This document shows, one piece after another, positions 47,630 through 56,651 of a DNA stretch of 64,000 nucleotides (positions within the stretch are counted from its first letter, which is position 1; every line of letters starts with the position of its first letter). The notes under the pieces were generated by a model that was not told the origin of the DNA, did no database searches, and saw only the letters and a program-made list of their open reading frames with translations. The stretch is from Candidatus Kapaibacterium sp. (GTDB lineage Bacteria > Bacteroidota > Ignavibacteria > Kapaibacteriales > UBA2268): contig JAPLFL010000118.1 of assembly GCA_026390695.1 (NCBI GenBank), positions 124,001-188,000 on the forward strand, read 5' to 3'. A program made the position numbers and the translations under genes.

Positions 47630-49078
47630 TCAAAGGCTCATGGATAAAAATATGATTATCAGCATTGCAAGCGCTATGCCGTAGCTTGTTTTGTCTTTTA
47701 CAGCAAATATTATCGGATCATCGTGAATTTCGTCTCTGTGGGCAAGAAATAATATTCTGGTTATCCAGTATAAAAAAAGTGGAAGTATGAGCCATAATAA
47801 ATCGGGATGTTTGTATAATTGCACTACCTCTCGGCTGTTAAGATAAAATGCAAAGACAAGTACTGATATATATGCACTGGTAGCTCCGAGACTGCGAATA
47901 AATGCTATGTCTTCGGCTCTGTATCCGCGCCCTTTTATTTCAGTTTGATTTGACTTAATAATTAAATTTAATTCTATGAATCTTTTGACTATTGCCAGAC
48001 TTAGAAAGAAGAACATCGAAAAAGCCAGCATCCATGGCGATATTATAACATTTACTGCAAATGCTCCGGCTACTATTCGGATGGTAAAAAGAATCGAAAG
48101 TGTAATTATGTCAATAATTACAACTCTTTTCAACTTAAATGAATATGCCGTTGTTATAACAAAGTATAAAACTAAAATTAGAAAAAAGTGTCTTGGTAGA
48201 ATCAGGTAACTAATAGTAAATGAAAGTAGAGTCAATACCGGTGATAAAATAATTCCGATCAATATTGATAATTTCCCTGATGCCAAAGGACGGTTACGTT
48301 TGTTTGGATGTGAGCGGTCGGATTCTATATCGACCATATCATTTGTAAGGTAAATAGAAGAAGCCATCAACCCGAAACAAAGGAAAGCTATAATAATATT
48401 AATAAAAGATGGTATGTCTGCGAACTTATGAGCAAGAATCAAAGGTAAAACTAATAAGAAATTTTTTACCCATTGATAAATTCTTAGTTCATATATTAAA
48501 TCCTTGAAAAAATTTGTCTGATAAGAAAAGCTGCGCGTGATCTTGTTTTTGATGTTTTCAGATAAATTCAATTTATCGGGATTAATAACTATTGCCGCTG
48601 AACATGAGTTCCAGATATGTGTATCCGATTTGGAATCGCCGATATAATCATAAGCAAACTCACCAAATTCTTTATTTAGTGCATCCCTTTTTGCCTCACC
48701 TTTTAAATTAATATTGTTTGAAGCTATTACCTGATCAAATATCCCGAGATGAGAGGCAATGGATCGGGCGATAAGCTCATTGGAAGCAGTTGCAAGTATT
48801 ATCTTTCGACCTATCTCTTTTTCGAATCTTATATAATCAATAAGGTCTTTCCTATATGGTAACAAAGTAGGATTAAAGGAAATACGTTTTGCAATTTCAC
48901 TTTTTAAGGATGCTCTGCCATGAATTAGCCAGTAAATGATTGGAACAATATAGAAAATATTTGATTTTAATAAAATCAGTAAACTCTCAAAGAGACAATC
49001 ACTTGATATAATCGTGCCATCAAGATCAACGCAAAGAGGCTTTTGGTTAATTGTTTCTATTTCTTCTTCAATAACCAT
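47630..49078 (-). CDS. Fused HAD-family phosphatase and UbiA-type prenyltransferase
   Basis: A 482-residue inner-membrane protein. Residues ~12-180 form a HAD hydrolase (nucleophile motif DLDGT 18-22, motif II TAS at 97-99, motif IV GDSKSD 147-152). Residues ~190-482 form a UbiA prenyltransferase with about eight or nine helices and the first Asp-rich motif NDMVDIESD (246-254), then RNRPLASG. This architecture resembles DPPR-synthase-like enzymes, which put phosphoribose on polyprenyl phosphate and dephosphorylate it. Next to glf this suggests furanose donors for surface glycan synthesis (inference). It is the last gene of the operon before a terminator. Confidence 0.88.
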   Translation of the reverse strand: MVIEEEIETINQKPLCVDLDGTIISSDCLFESLLILLKSNIFYIVPIIYWLIHGRASLKSEIAKRISFNPTLLPYRKDLIDYIRFEKEIGRKIILATASNELIARSIASHLGIFDQVIASNNINLKGEAKRDALNKEFGEFAYDYIGDSKSDTHIWNSCSAAIVINPDKLNLSENIKNKITRSFSYQTNFFKDLIYELRIYQWVKNFLLVLPLILAHKFADIPSFINIIIAFLCFGLMASSIYLTNDMVDIESDRSHPNKRNRPLASGKLSILIGIILSPVLTLLSFTISYLILPRHFFLILVLYFVITTAYSFKLKRVVIIDIITLSILFTIRIVAGAFAVNVIISPWMLAFSMFFFLSLAIVKRFIELNLIIKSNQTEIKGRGYRAEDIAFIRSLGATSAYISVLVFAFYLNSREVVQLYKHPDLLWLILPLFLYWITRILFLAHRDEIHDDPIIFAVKDKTSYGIALAMLIIIFLSMSL

Positions 49079-49090
49079 TAATAATTACCC

Positions 49091-50206
49091 TTAATCATTA
49101 ATTAATTTTTCAATAAACCCAAGGGCTGATCTGATTATCTGATCCATGTTATAGTATTTGTATTCTGCAAGTCGTCCAATAAAAAATGTATTTTTTAATT
49201 TCTCAGCTTCCTGATTATACAGTTTTAATGTTAAATTACTGGATTCCATAGGTACCGGATAGTAAGGCTCATTAATTCCTATTTGATGTTCGGCAGAATA
49301 TTCGAATGCAACGGTCGTTCTATCGGATTTATTATCAAGAAAATGTTTAAATTCTGTAATTCTGGTAAAATCAAAATTATTCGGATAATTAACCTGAGCA
49401 ACCTTCTGAAATTGTACTTTTTCTATATTTTGAATATCGAAATTAATTGTACGATACGGAAGTGCTCCAAAAGAATAATCAAAATACTCATCAATAGGGC
49501 CGGTATAAATAAGCTTATCAAAACTATTATCAGCAAGGTCTTTGAAACTGCAATTTAACCTTAGATCGATATTTTTATTATTTAATATTTTCTCAATCAT
49601 GGCTGTGTAACCTAAGGAAGGGATTGCCTGATAATAATCCTGAAAATACCTGTCATCCCTCGAAAGAAATACAGGGACTCTGGCACTAACTGAATGATCC
49701 AGATCTTCCGGTTTTTTCCCCCATTGTTTAATATTATATCCATAAAAAACATTTTTATAAACATATTCAGCTAAGAATTTTAAATCTTTGTCCTCAGTTT
49801 CAAGAAAATCAAGAATCGGTATTTTAGTTCCGTAATTATAATTTTGAAGAAGTTTAGAGATTATCTTTTGAGCGAATTTTTTTGGGAATAATCGCACAAT
49901 GGAGTTAAAATTAAACGGCACTGGAACAAAAGAGTCCTCGACCAATGCTAACACTTTATGAAAATAAATATGCCATTCGGTAAAATTTGATAAATAATCC
50001 CAAACGATTTTACTATTCGTATGAAAAATATGCGGTCCGTATTTATGAACAACAATTCCGTTATCGTCCATGAAATCATAACAATTACCACCGATATGAT
50101 CCCGTTTGTCAATTATCAGAACCTTTTTGTTAAGTAATGTGGCAATTCTTTCAGCACAAACGGATCCTGCTAATCCCGCACCTACTATTAAAAAATCATA
50201 CTTCAT
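49091..50206 (-). CDS. glf: UDP-galactopyranose mutase
   Basis: FAD-dependent enzyme converting UDP-galactopyranose to UDP-galactofuranose; cytosolic, 371 residues. N-terminal dinucleotide fold MKYDFLIVGAGLAGSVCAER and IDKRDHIGGNCYD, then HKYGPHIFHTNSKIVWDYL and IKQWGKKPEDLDHSVSARVP, and a C-terminal GRLAEYKYYNMDQ that closes the active site. Length is normal. It overlaps the flippase gene by 11 bases and precedes HAD-UbiA by 12 bases. Confidence 0.96.
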   Translation of the reverse strand: MKYDFLIVGAGLAGSVCAERIATLLNKKVLIIDKRDHIGGNCYDFMDDNGIVVHKYGPHIFHTNSKIVWDYLSNFTEWHIYFHKVLALVEDSFVPVPFNFNSIVRLFPKKFAQKIISKLLQNYNYGTKIPILDFLETEDKDLKFLAEYVYKNVFYGYNIKQWGKKPEDLDHSVSARVPVFLSRDDRYFQDYYQAIPSLGYTAMIEKILNNKNIDLRLNCSFKDLADNSFDKLIYTGPIDEYFDYSFGALPYRTINFDIQNIEKVQFQKVAQVNYPNNFDFTRITEFKHFLDNKSDRTTVAFEYSAEHQIGINEPYYPVPMESSNLTLKLYNQEAEKLKNTFFIGRLAEYKYYNMDQIIRSALGFIEKLIND

Positions 50207-51605
50207 TGGTTAATATTTCTTTTATATAGCTAATTTTAATAATTTTGAAAATAAATAATAATGCAATATATATAAAAACCGCTAAACATTCTGCAAGATT
50301 TATTTGAAGTCCCAAGTCCCATGCTATTTTACTTATAAATACCGAGACGACTGATAAAAAAAGGAATTTAAATAAATCGGAAAAGTAAATTTTCTGTTTG
50401 GTTTTACTATATAAAAATAATATCCCCGACACTGCAATGATTTCACTGATAATAGTTGTAACAGCGCTTATATAAATACCATAATGAGGAATTAATAGAA
50501 TATTAATCGATATACTTGTTAAAGCACTTAAAAAAATCCATTTAACTACTTTTTTCTCATAACCCCATGATAATAATGCGGAATTATACGTTACGGTCAT
50601 ATACACTAAAATAGTAGAGATGGACATAAACTTCAAAAGCCCGGAAGTACCATTGAACTTAGGACCTAAAATTATTGTAAAGTTATCCGCATATACAAAG
50701 AAAAATACACCTATAAAGCAACCTAAAAGCATTGAGAAAAAAGAAAATTGTTTCATTATACTGTCTCTGCTTTCAGGAGTATTAGCTTTTGATATTCTCG
50801 GAAAAAAGACTCCTTGAGCAATTGTTGAAGGTAAAACCATAAAGGCATAAAATCTTAAAGCAGCCGAAAAAATTCCAGTTTCCCATTCCGATGTCATATA
50901 TCCGATAATTTGTATTGTTGCTGAATTATAAAATGTAATCATTAAATTCATCAAACCGAAAGCTATACCAGATTTCAATAGAGATTTTCCAAGTTCGTAA
51001 TCAAGTTCAAATTTAATCGGACCATAATTTTTTTTATAAACTACTATCAGCCAAACAGCAATAATAACATTGACAATTAGTGTAATTGACATTGCAGCCA
51101 CGATATCATCTTTGCCATGAACAAGCACCAATGCTCCGATTAAAGTGATTATACCAGCAAGAAACTGCCTAAAAGCAATAAGCCACATTCTTTCATAAGC
51201 CTGAAAAACCCAGTTGAGTGTGAATGTTATTGAAAAGAAATTCAGACCGCTAATTAAAATAAGCACCTTCTGCTGCATTGTCAAGTGAACCAATGATACA
51301 TGAAGAATCAGAATCATGAATAACAGAACAGAAATCAGAAGTTTCAGAGTTATGGAATTATTTACATATTTATTAATTTGATTCGGATCTTTGGAAATTG
51401 TCCGCATTCCAATTATATCAAAACCCAGATTAACAAAAACTGCATAAATTAACGTTGTGGAATTTGCAAATGAAATCATCCCAAAACCGTCCGGATCAAG
51501 AATACGGGCAAGATAAATGAAAACCGCAATATTAAGCCCCTTACTGGCAATTTCACCAATTGAAAGAGCTATAAAGTTGCTCGTTAGTTTTCTTTTTTGA
51601 TTCAT
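50196..51605 (-). CDS. Polysaccharide flippase (Wzx/MOP family)
   Basis: A 469-residue inner-membrane lipid-linked oligosaccharide flippase. About 12-14 helices are evident. The opening ALSIGEIASKGLNIAVFIYL and DPDGFGMISFANS are typical of polysaccharide biosynthesis (Wzx/RfbX) proteins. It lies between glgA and glf with tiny gaps or overlap, so it would flip the glycan whose furanose residues come from glf (inference). Exact substrate unknown. Confidence 0.9.
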   Translation of the reverse strand: MNQKRKLTSNFIALSIGEIASKGLNIAVFIYLARILDPDGFGMISFANSTTLIYAVFVNLGFDIIGMRTISKDPNQINKYVNNSITLKLLISVLLFMILILHVSLVHLTMQQKVLILISGLNFFSITFTLNWVFQAYERMWLIAFRQFLAGIITLIGALVLVHGKDDIVAAMSITLIVNVIIAVWLIVVYKKNYGPIKFELDYELGKSLLKSGIAFGLMNLMITFYNSATIQIIGYMTSEWETGIFSAALRFYAFMVLPSTIAQGVFFPRISKANTPESRDSIMKQFSFFSMLLGCFIGVFFFVYADNFTIILGPKFNGTSGLLKFMSISTILVYMTVTYNSALLSWGYEKKVVKWIFLSALTSISINILLIPHYGIYISAVTTIISEIIAVSGILFLYSKTKQKIYFSDLFKFLFLSVVSVFISKIAWDLGLQINLAECLAVFIYIALLFIFKIIKISYIKEILTNEV

Positions 51606-51615
51606 TTAATTTTTA

Positions 51616-53091
51616 TCAGTCATTTCTTACTTTATCAAGAGCCCATTTGAAGACTTTTAAATATTCCAAAGCTGTTTTACCAGATGAAAAATCGGATGCC
51701 ATTGCATTTTTCTGCAGCAGATGCCAATGTATATCAGACCAATAAAGGTCCAATCCCCTTCTGATTGCATAAGCCAATTCATCGGAATTATAATTAAAAA
51801 ATGAAAATCCATTGCCAAAGCCAGATAATGAAGAATACTCGGAGACTGTATCGGCTAATCCTCCGGTCTGTCGAACAATAGGGATGGTACCGTATTTAAG
51901 AGCATACATCTGGGTTAAACCGCATGGTTCAAATCTCGATGGAATGAGAATAAAATCAGCAGACCCATAAATTTTATGAGCAAGATTATTGTTATATCCA
52001 ATATATGTTATGCACTTTTTGGGGTATTTTGAATGAAGATAATTAAAATAATCAACATACTTCTGATCGCCAGATCCAAGTACAATTAATTTCATCTGAT
52101 CATGTTCAATAAAGGGTTCGATTTTATCCATGACAAGGTCTAATCCCTTTTGTTCCGTCATTCGCGTTACAATCCCAACAAGCGGAATATCTCTGTTATC
52201 ATTTTCAGAAATACCAAATTCTTCAAGTAAAGCATATTTATTATTCCTTTTTTTATCTAAAGAATCAATATCGTATTTATGGGTTAAATATTCATCTTTA
52301 TCAGGCGACCACTGAGTATAATCTATGCCATTGAGCACACCGACCAAATCTCCGCCACGAATATTAAGAGATTCCTGCAATCCTTCGCTATAATAAGGAG
52401 TACGAATTTCATCAGCATAAGTCTGACTCACGGTTGTAATTTTATCGGCAAACATAATACCGGTTTTCATGGCATTGAGCATACCTTTCTGCTCAAACCA
52501 GCATCCGGGATAAAAGTCCTTGCTTGAAAATCCGGCCAAATTCATTGCTCTATCCGGAAAGAACCATCCCTGATAAGCAAGATTATGAATAGTTAGAACA
52601 CCGGCTGTACGGGCGAACTGAATATCATGCTTATAATGTGTTTTAAGGAAAGCAAGAGTAAAAGCAGCGTGAAAGTCATGTGCATGAAGAATATCAGGAT
52701 GAAAATTCAGTACCTTCGCTGTTTCCATAACTGCCCGACAAAAGAAAATAAACCTACGGTCATTATCAGGATATTCTTCAGGAGAGCCATAAATGCCGGG
52801 TCTGTTAAAGTATTCATCATATTCAACAAGATAAACAGGAACATTAGAATTAGGTAAAAATCCCTGCCAGAGCCTTGGATGCTCATGCCAATAAGAGATT
52901 GGAATATTTAAAATTTTATTTGTAGGTTTAAATCCCCAGTAATCCGTATCTATAAAGCCATATTTTGGTAGAATGATAATAGGATTTTGACCGAATTTCT
53001 GCCATTCCAAAGGTAGGAACTCTGTTATATCAGCAAGGCCACCAGTCTTGGCATAAGGTACTAATTCGGTTGTCGCAATTATTATATTCAT
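51616..53091 (-). CDS. glgA: Glycogen synthase
   Basis: GT5 glycogen/starch synthase elongating alpha-1,4-glucan from ADP-glucose (or UDP-glucose); cytosolic, ~491 residues. It opens MNIIIATTELVPYAKTGGLA, with KTGGLAD the donor-binding loop, and has HAHDFHAAF, VLTIHNLAYQG, NGIDYTQWSP and the C-terminal RFEPCGLTQMYALKYGTIPI. I start at 53091; the frame opens 33 bases further up, but those residues do not fit the family. It lies 10 bases before the flippase gene. Its place in a glycan operon is unusual, as glgB and glgC are absent. Confidence 0.95.
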   Translation of the reverse strand: MNIIIATTELVPYAKTGGLADITEFLPLEWQKFGQNPIIILPKYGFIDTDYWGFKPTNKILNIPISYWHEHPRLWQGFLPNSNVPVYLVEYDEYFNRPGIYGSPEEYPDNDRRFIFFCRAVMETAKVLNFHPDILHAHDFHAAFTLAFLKTHYKHDIQFARTAGVLTIHNLAYQGWFFPDRAMNLAGFSSKDFYPGCWFEQKGMLNAMKTGIMFADKITTVSQTYADEIRTPYYSEGLQESLNIRGGDLVGVLNGIDYTQWSPDKDEYLTHKYDIDSLDKKRNNKYALLEEFGISENDNRDIPLVGIVTRMTEQKGLDLVMDKIEPFIEHDQMKLIVLGSGDQKYVDYFNYLHSKYPKKCITYIGYNNNLAHKIYGSADFILIPSRFEPCGLTQMYALKYGTIPIVRQTGGLADTVSEYSSLSGFGNGFSFFNYNSDELAYAIRRGLDLYWSDIHWHLLQKNAMASDFSSGKTALEYLKVFKWALDKVRND

Positions 53092-53214
53092 CAAAAAAAC
53101 TAATTTACAATTATTAAAAGTCAATGAACAATAAGAAAATATTGTGCCATAGTTTCATGTAAAATTGATTATTAAGCATTCGGAGCAATAATTATAGAAT
53201 GATAAATTTTGTAA

Positions 53215-54081
53215 TTATTCATTAGAACTATTGCCAGAGCATGAAAAAACCTGAAAGGAATGGATTTGTGAAAAATGATCATAAGCATCAATAAATTCAT
53301 CACGAGATTCAAAAAACGCATAAATAGCTGAACCAGAACCTGACATAAGTGCAAAAATTGCTCCCAGTGAATATAATTGATCCTTCAAATTCCTTAAAAC
53401 TGGAAATTTCGTATGTACTGTTTCTTCAAAATCATTCAAAACCATTTCCTTAAGAATTGAGCCATCATCAACGGAGTCCAAAAGAATAGATTTCAGATCC
53501 GATGCCTGAGAATTCATGCGGTAGTTCAATAAATTTTTATATGCCCAGGGAGTAGGAATATGAATTGCCGGATACACCACAAGGATATGATAGGGAACCT
53601 TATAATCAAAATATTCAAGTTGCTCGCCTCGACCTGATGCAACCGCTGAACCTTCATACAGAAAATAAGGAACATCCATCCCAAGTTTTAGAGCCATTCT
53701 GAACAAGTGCTCGTCCTGAACTTCAATATCATAAAATTCAGCTAATCCCAAAAGCGTTGATGCAGCATCAGTGCTCCCGCCACCAAGTCCTGCACCAGAT
53801 GGAATTGATTTGTTGAGGGATATTTTAATATCAAAATCTCTGATATTGAAAGTGTTTCTAAACATCATTGCAGCTTTATGAACAAGATTAAGCGTTGGCT
53901 CTATATCAAGATGATCATCTGATTCAAAAACAAATGTTTCATGATCAGAGATTGTGATAGTATCGTGTAAACAAATTCTGGAATAAACCGTATTTATATT
54001 ATGGTATAAATCCATCCTCTTGTTTAAAATTTCGAGTCCTATATTTATTTTGGCATAAGCCTTTTTGATTAATGTCCGCAT
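53215..54081 (-). CDS. ispE: 4-diphosphocytidyl-2-C-methyl-D-erythritol kinase
   Basis: GHMP kinase of the MEP pathway making isoprenoid precursors; cytosolic, 288 residues. It starts MRTLIKKAYAKINIGLEI, has the ATP loop IPSGAGLGGGSTDAASTLLGL (~residues 91-111, in two segments) and a C-terminal ALMSGSGSAIYAFF. It feeds polyprenyl phosphate synthesis, which fits the UbiA and flippase genes downstream. The gap of ~120 bases to glgA could hold a second promoter. Confidence 0.96.
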   Translation of the reverse strand: MRTLIKKAYAKINIGLEILNKRMDLYHNINTVYSRICLHDTITISDHETFVFESDDHLDIEPTLNLVHKAAMMFRNTFNIRDFDIKISLNKSIPSGAGLGGGSTDAASTLLGLAEFYDIEVQDEHLFRMALKLGMDVPYFLYEGSAVASGRGEQLEYFDYKVPYHILVVYPAIHIPTPWAYKNLLNYRMNSQASDLKSILLDSVDDGSILKEMVLNDFEETVHTKFPVLRNLKDQLYSLGAIFALMSGSGSAIYAFFESRDEFIDAYDHFSQIHSFQVFSCSGNSSNE

Positions 54082-54116
54082 TTCTTAGTGTTAATTATTC
54101 AAAACTTTTTCGTAAC

Positions 54117-54144
54117 TTGCAATTTATCAAATAATAAATATAAT
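54117..54144 (+). promoter_or_regulatory. Sigma-70-like promoter before the polyprenol-kinase-like gene
   Basis: TTGCAA (54117-54122) and a perfect TATAAT (54139-54144) are separated by 16 bases. The predicted transcript would start around 54151, leaving a leader of about 9 bases before ATG 54160. It sits in the divergent gap with ispE. Confidence 0.5.
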
Positions 54145-54159
54145 ACTTTTTTTACATTT

Positions 54160-54819
54160 ATGCTCGAAAATAATGAAATATCCTATAACTCAGAAATTCT
54201 AAGGAAATTAATTCACCTTTGCTCATTGAGTATTCCAGTATTTTATTCAATATTTTCGAAAGAAATTACATTAAAAATATTAGTGCCACTCATGTTTATT
54301 TTTGTAATATCGGATATTCTTGCCCGATTTTTCAAACCTGTAAAAAAGTTTATATATTTAGTTTTCGGTGCAATACTTCGCAAACATGAAAAAGGCGAAA
54401 AATTTGTCCTCAATGGTGCTTCATGGGTTCTAATATCTGCAGTAGGCACGATTCTTATCTTCCCAAAGATTATTGCAATCTCATCATTCTCTATATTAAT
54501 TATTTCTGATATTTCAGCCGCACTTTATGGCAGAAAATACGGGAAACATTCATTTTTAGACAAATCCTTCGAAGGATCTTCAGCATTTGTACTGACTGCC
54601 ATAATAGCCATATTTTTTATTGGATACATGTCCTCAGCACCTTGGACATTTTACTTTACCGGAATTATCGCCTCGTTTATAGGAGCAATTGTTGAAGCTG
54701 CTTCGATAAGATTGCAAGTGGACGACAATATGTCAATCCCATTAAGCATTGGCTCTGTGCTTTGGATTGGTGGGCTTATTGCGGCTTACTTCAATAACGG
54801 GTATTTGTCTGTTTTATAA
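54160..54819 (+). CDS. Polyprenol/diacylglycerol kinase-like membrane protein (SEC59/VTE5-like)
   Basis: A ~219-residue integral membrane protein with six or seven helices, of the CDP-diglyceride-synthetase/dolichol-kinase superfamily. The signature is ISDISAALYGRKYGKHSF followed by DKSFEGSSAFVLTAI. Family members phosphorylate polyprenols or phytol using CTP, or make CDP-lipids. I chose ATG 54160 because a TATAAT box lies just upstream and the residues beginning LRKLIHL are the usual start; the frame opens 72 bases earlier. Near ispE, UbiA and the flippase it may recycle polyprenol carriers (inference). Confidence 0.82.
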   Translation: MLENNEISYNSEILRKLIHLCSLSIPVFYSIFSKEITLKILVPLMFIFVISDILARFFKPVKKFIYLVFGAILRKHEKGEKFVLNGASWVLISAVGTILIFPKIIAISSFSILIISDISAALYGRKYGKHSFLDKSFEGSSAFVLTAIIAIFFIGYMSSAPWTFYFTGIIASFIGAIVEAASIRLQVDDNMSIPLSIGSVLWIGGLIAAYFNNGYLSVL

Positions 54820-54955
54820 AGCCTGCTTATTTTTAAAAAAAATACCAATTTTAAATTGTTAAAAATTAGTTAAGTTTAGTATTTATTAAAAATAAGAAAA
54901 ATAATAATATTTTTTCATCGTTACTACTAAGATTTTTAATGATAACGAATAAAAT

Positions 54956-56287
54956 ATGAATAAAGCTTGGATTGTTACAATCAAAATGGGGTTTGGTCAT
55001 TTAAGAGCGGTTTTTCCTTTAAGACATCTTGCCAATCAGCAAATATTAATCGAAGGATCCAATGAATTTACAAGCAAATCTGAAGTTAAAAGATGGCAAA
55101 ATATTGAAAAATTTTATTATTTCTTATCAAAGGCACAGCAGGTGCCATTTCTCGGCAAGTACGCTTTAAATCTTCTCCATTCAATACAATTTATTCCTTC
55201 GTTTCATAATAAAAGAAATCTTGAAAAACCAAATCTGGCTGTAAAGTATGTCTCATTTTTAATTTCAAACTATGGATTGGGCAAATCTATTGTGAACAGA
55301 GTTAAAACTGAGAATCTGCCCGTCATTCATGCTTATTTTGCCACTGCATTAGCTGTGGATAAAAATTGCCCGACTACTCCCGATAATTACATTCTTATTT
55401 GTGATTCTGATTTACATAGGGTATGGGTGGCAGCCAATCCGGCACAAAGTAAAATTAAATATCTTGTTCCCGGAAATCATGCAAAAAACAGACTAATGAA
55501 ATATGGTGTTCCTGAAGAAAGAATTTTTGTTACCGGCTTCCCATTGCCAAAAGATAATATCGGTGAAAACCAATCCGTACTGAAACAAGATCTGTGGGAC
55601 CGTCTGCTACGGCTCGATCCGAAAAGGAAATTTTTCGCTCTTTCAGGCGATCATGTTAATCAATATTTGCAAAGAATATTAAATGACGATCTTCCGATTA
55701 CCGGAGATGGAATACCAACCGTGATGCTTGCAATAGGTGGGTCAGGGGTTTATTCCGAATGGACAAAACCTGTTCTAAAAAGCCTGCAAAATAAGATTAG
55801 AGAAAGAAAATTAAAATTTATTATATCTATTGGGACGAACGAACATATTTTTACCGAAGTTTCAAAGTATATACATGAACTTCAGCTTGAAGATATTTGT
55901 GATAATGGAATTGAACTGATATTTTCTCAAGACATCTATACTTATTTTGAGAAATTTAACAAAGCACTTAGAAATACCGACATACTTTGGACTAAGCCGA
56001 GTGAACTATCATTTTATGTTGCCTTAGGAATCCCGATATTGATAATGCCACCGGTTGGAACCCATGAAGAATGCAATGGACAATGGCTGAAAAAAATTCA
56101 TGCCGGAATTGAACAGCCCGGTTCACTTGAATTTACAAATGAATGGCTGTTTGAATTAATTGAGAACGGAAACTTTGCAGATATAGCCTTCAATGGCTAT
56201 CTCAAGGCACGCAAGTTCGGTACTTACAAAATCGAAGAACTTTTAGCAACAGGAAAAATGAAAATTGAAACAGACGTTTTGGATTAA
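54956..56287 (+). CDS. GT-B-like glycosyltransferase (MurG/MGDG-synthase-like, uncharacterised)
   Basis: A 443-residue protein of GT-B appearance. It begins MNKAWIVTIKMGFGHLRAVF, a glycine-rich GFGHLRA loop at the point where MurG and MGDG synthases bind acceptor. The middle has YLVPGNHAKNRLMKYGV and FVTGFPLPKD, and the C-terminal donor half has LAIGGSGVYSE and WTKPSELSFYVALGIPILIMPPVG. That layout fits UDP-sugar transferases of the GT28 kind, but I cannot assign a family or substrate. Separate gene, ~135 bases after the kinase-like gene. Confidence 0.7.
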   Translation: MNKAWIVTIKMGFGHLRAVFPLRHLANQQILIEGSNEFTSKSEVKRWQNIEKFYYFLSKAQQVPFLGKYALNLLHSIQFIPSFHNKRNLEKPNLAVKYVSFLISNYGLGKSIVNRVKTENLPVIHAYFATALAVDKNCPTTPDNYILICDSDLHRVWVAANPAQSKIKYLVPGNHAKNRLMKYGVPEERIFVTGFPLPKDNIGENQSVLKQDLWDRLLRLDPKRKFFALSGDHVNQYLQRILNDDLPITGDGIPTVMLAIGGSGVYSEWTKPVLKSLQNKIRERKLKFIISIGTNEHIFTEVSKYIHELQLEDICDNGIELIFSQDIYTYFEKFNKALRNTDILWTKPSELSFYVALGIPILIMPPVGTHEECNGQWLKKIHAGIEQPGSLEFTNEWLFELIENGNFADIAFNGYLKARKFGTYKIEELLATGKMKIETDVLD

Positions 56288-56359
56288 TGAAGACGTATAT
56301 TGCATTTTTCAAACTTGCAGAATCGTTCCCATATTATAAAAATCCTATATATGTTCAAT

Positions 56360-56599
56360 TCAGTTTTTGTCCATCCAATAAGTCAATCTCAATTGATTCA
56401 CTAAAATCACATCATCGGATAGGCTTAATTTAACCGATGATAAATCTTCGCCGCCCCACTCTTCGGACAGTAAGTGCATTTGCTCAAAGCGATTCTGTTT
56501 AATAAGCAATTGCAAATCTTCAATAAATCTTTTTGCACCTTCATTATCAAAATGCATATCTAACATTTCGCTTATCGTATTGTATTCAATTGTCAGCAT
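56360..56599 (-). CDS. Small Imm32-like protein
   Basis: A 79-residue acidic protein. The ATG at 56599 has a textbook AAGGAGGG site (56611-56604) 4 bases before it, so I start there and not at 56620. Its body (DNEGAKRFIEDLQLLIKQNR, then MHLLSEEWGGEDLS) resembles the Imm32 immunity family: a helix pair, then His-Leu and an E-W-G-G motif before a beta-rich tail. No toxin gene is next to it. The gene lies between the convergent GT-B-like gene and metH. Family placement is by pattern only. Confidence 0.62.
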   Translation of the reverse strand: MLTIEYNTISEMLDMHFDNEGAKRFIEDLQLLIKQNRFEQMHLLSEEWGGEDLSSVKLSLSDDVILVNQLRLTYWMDKN

Positions 56600-56651
56600 A
56601 ATTCCCTCCTTATTGATCAATCACCAAAACTTTACTTATACCTGTAACATA

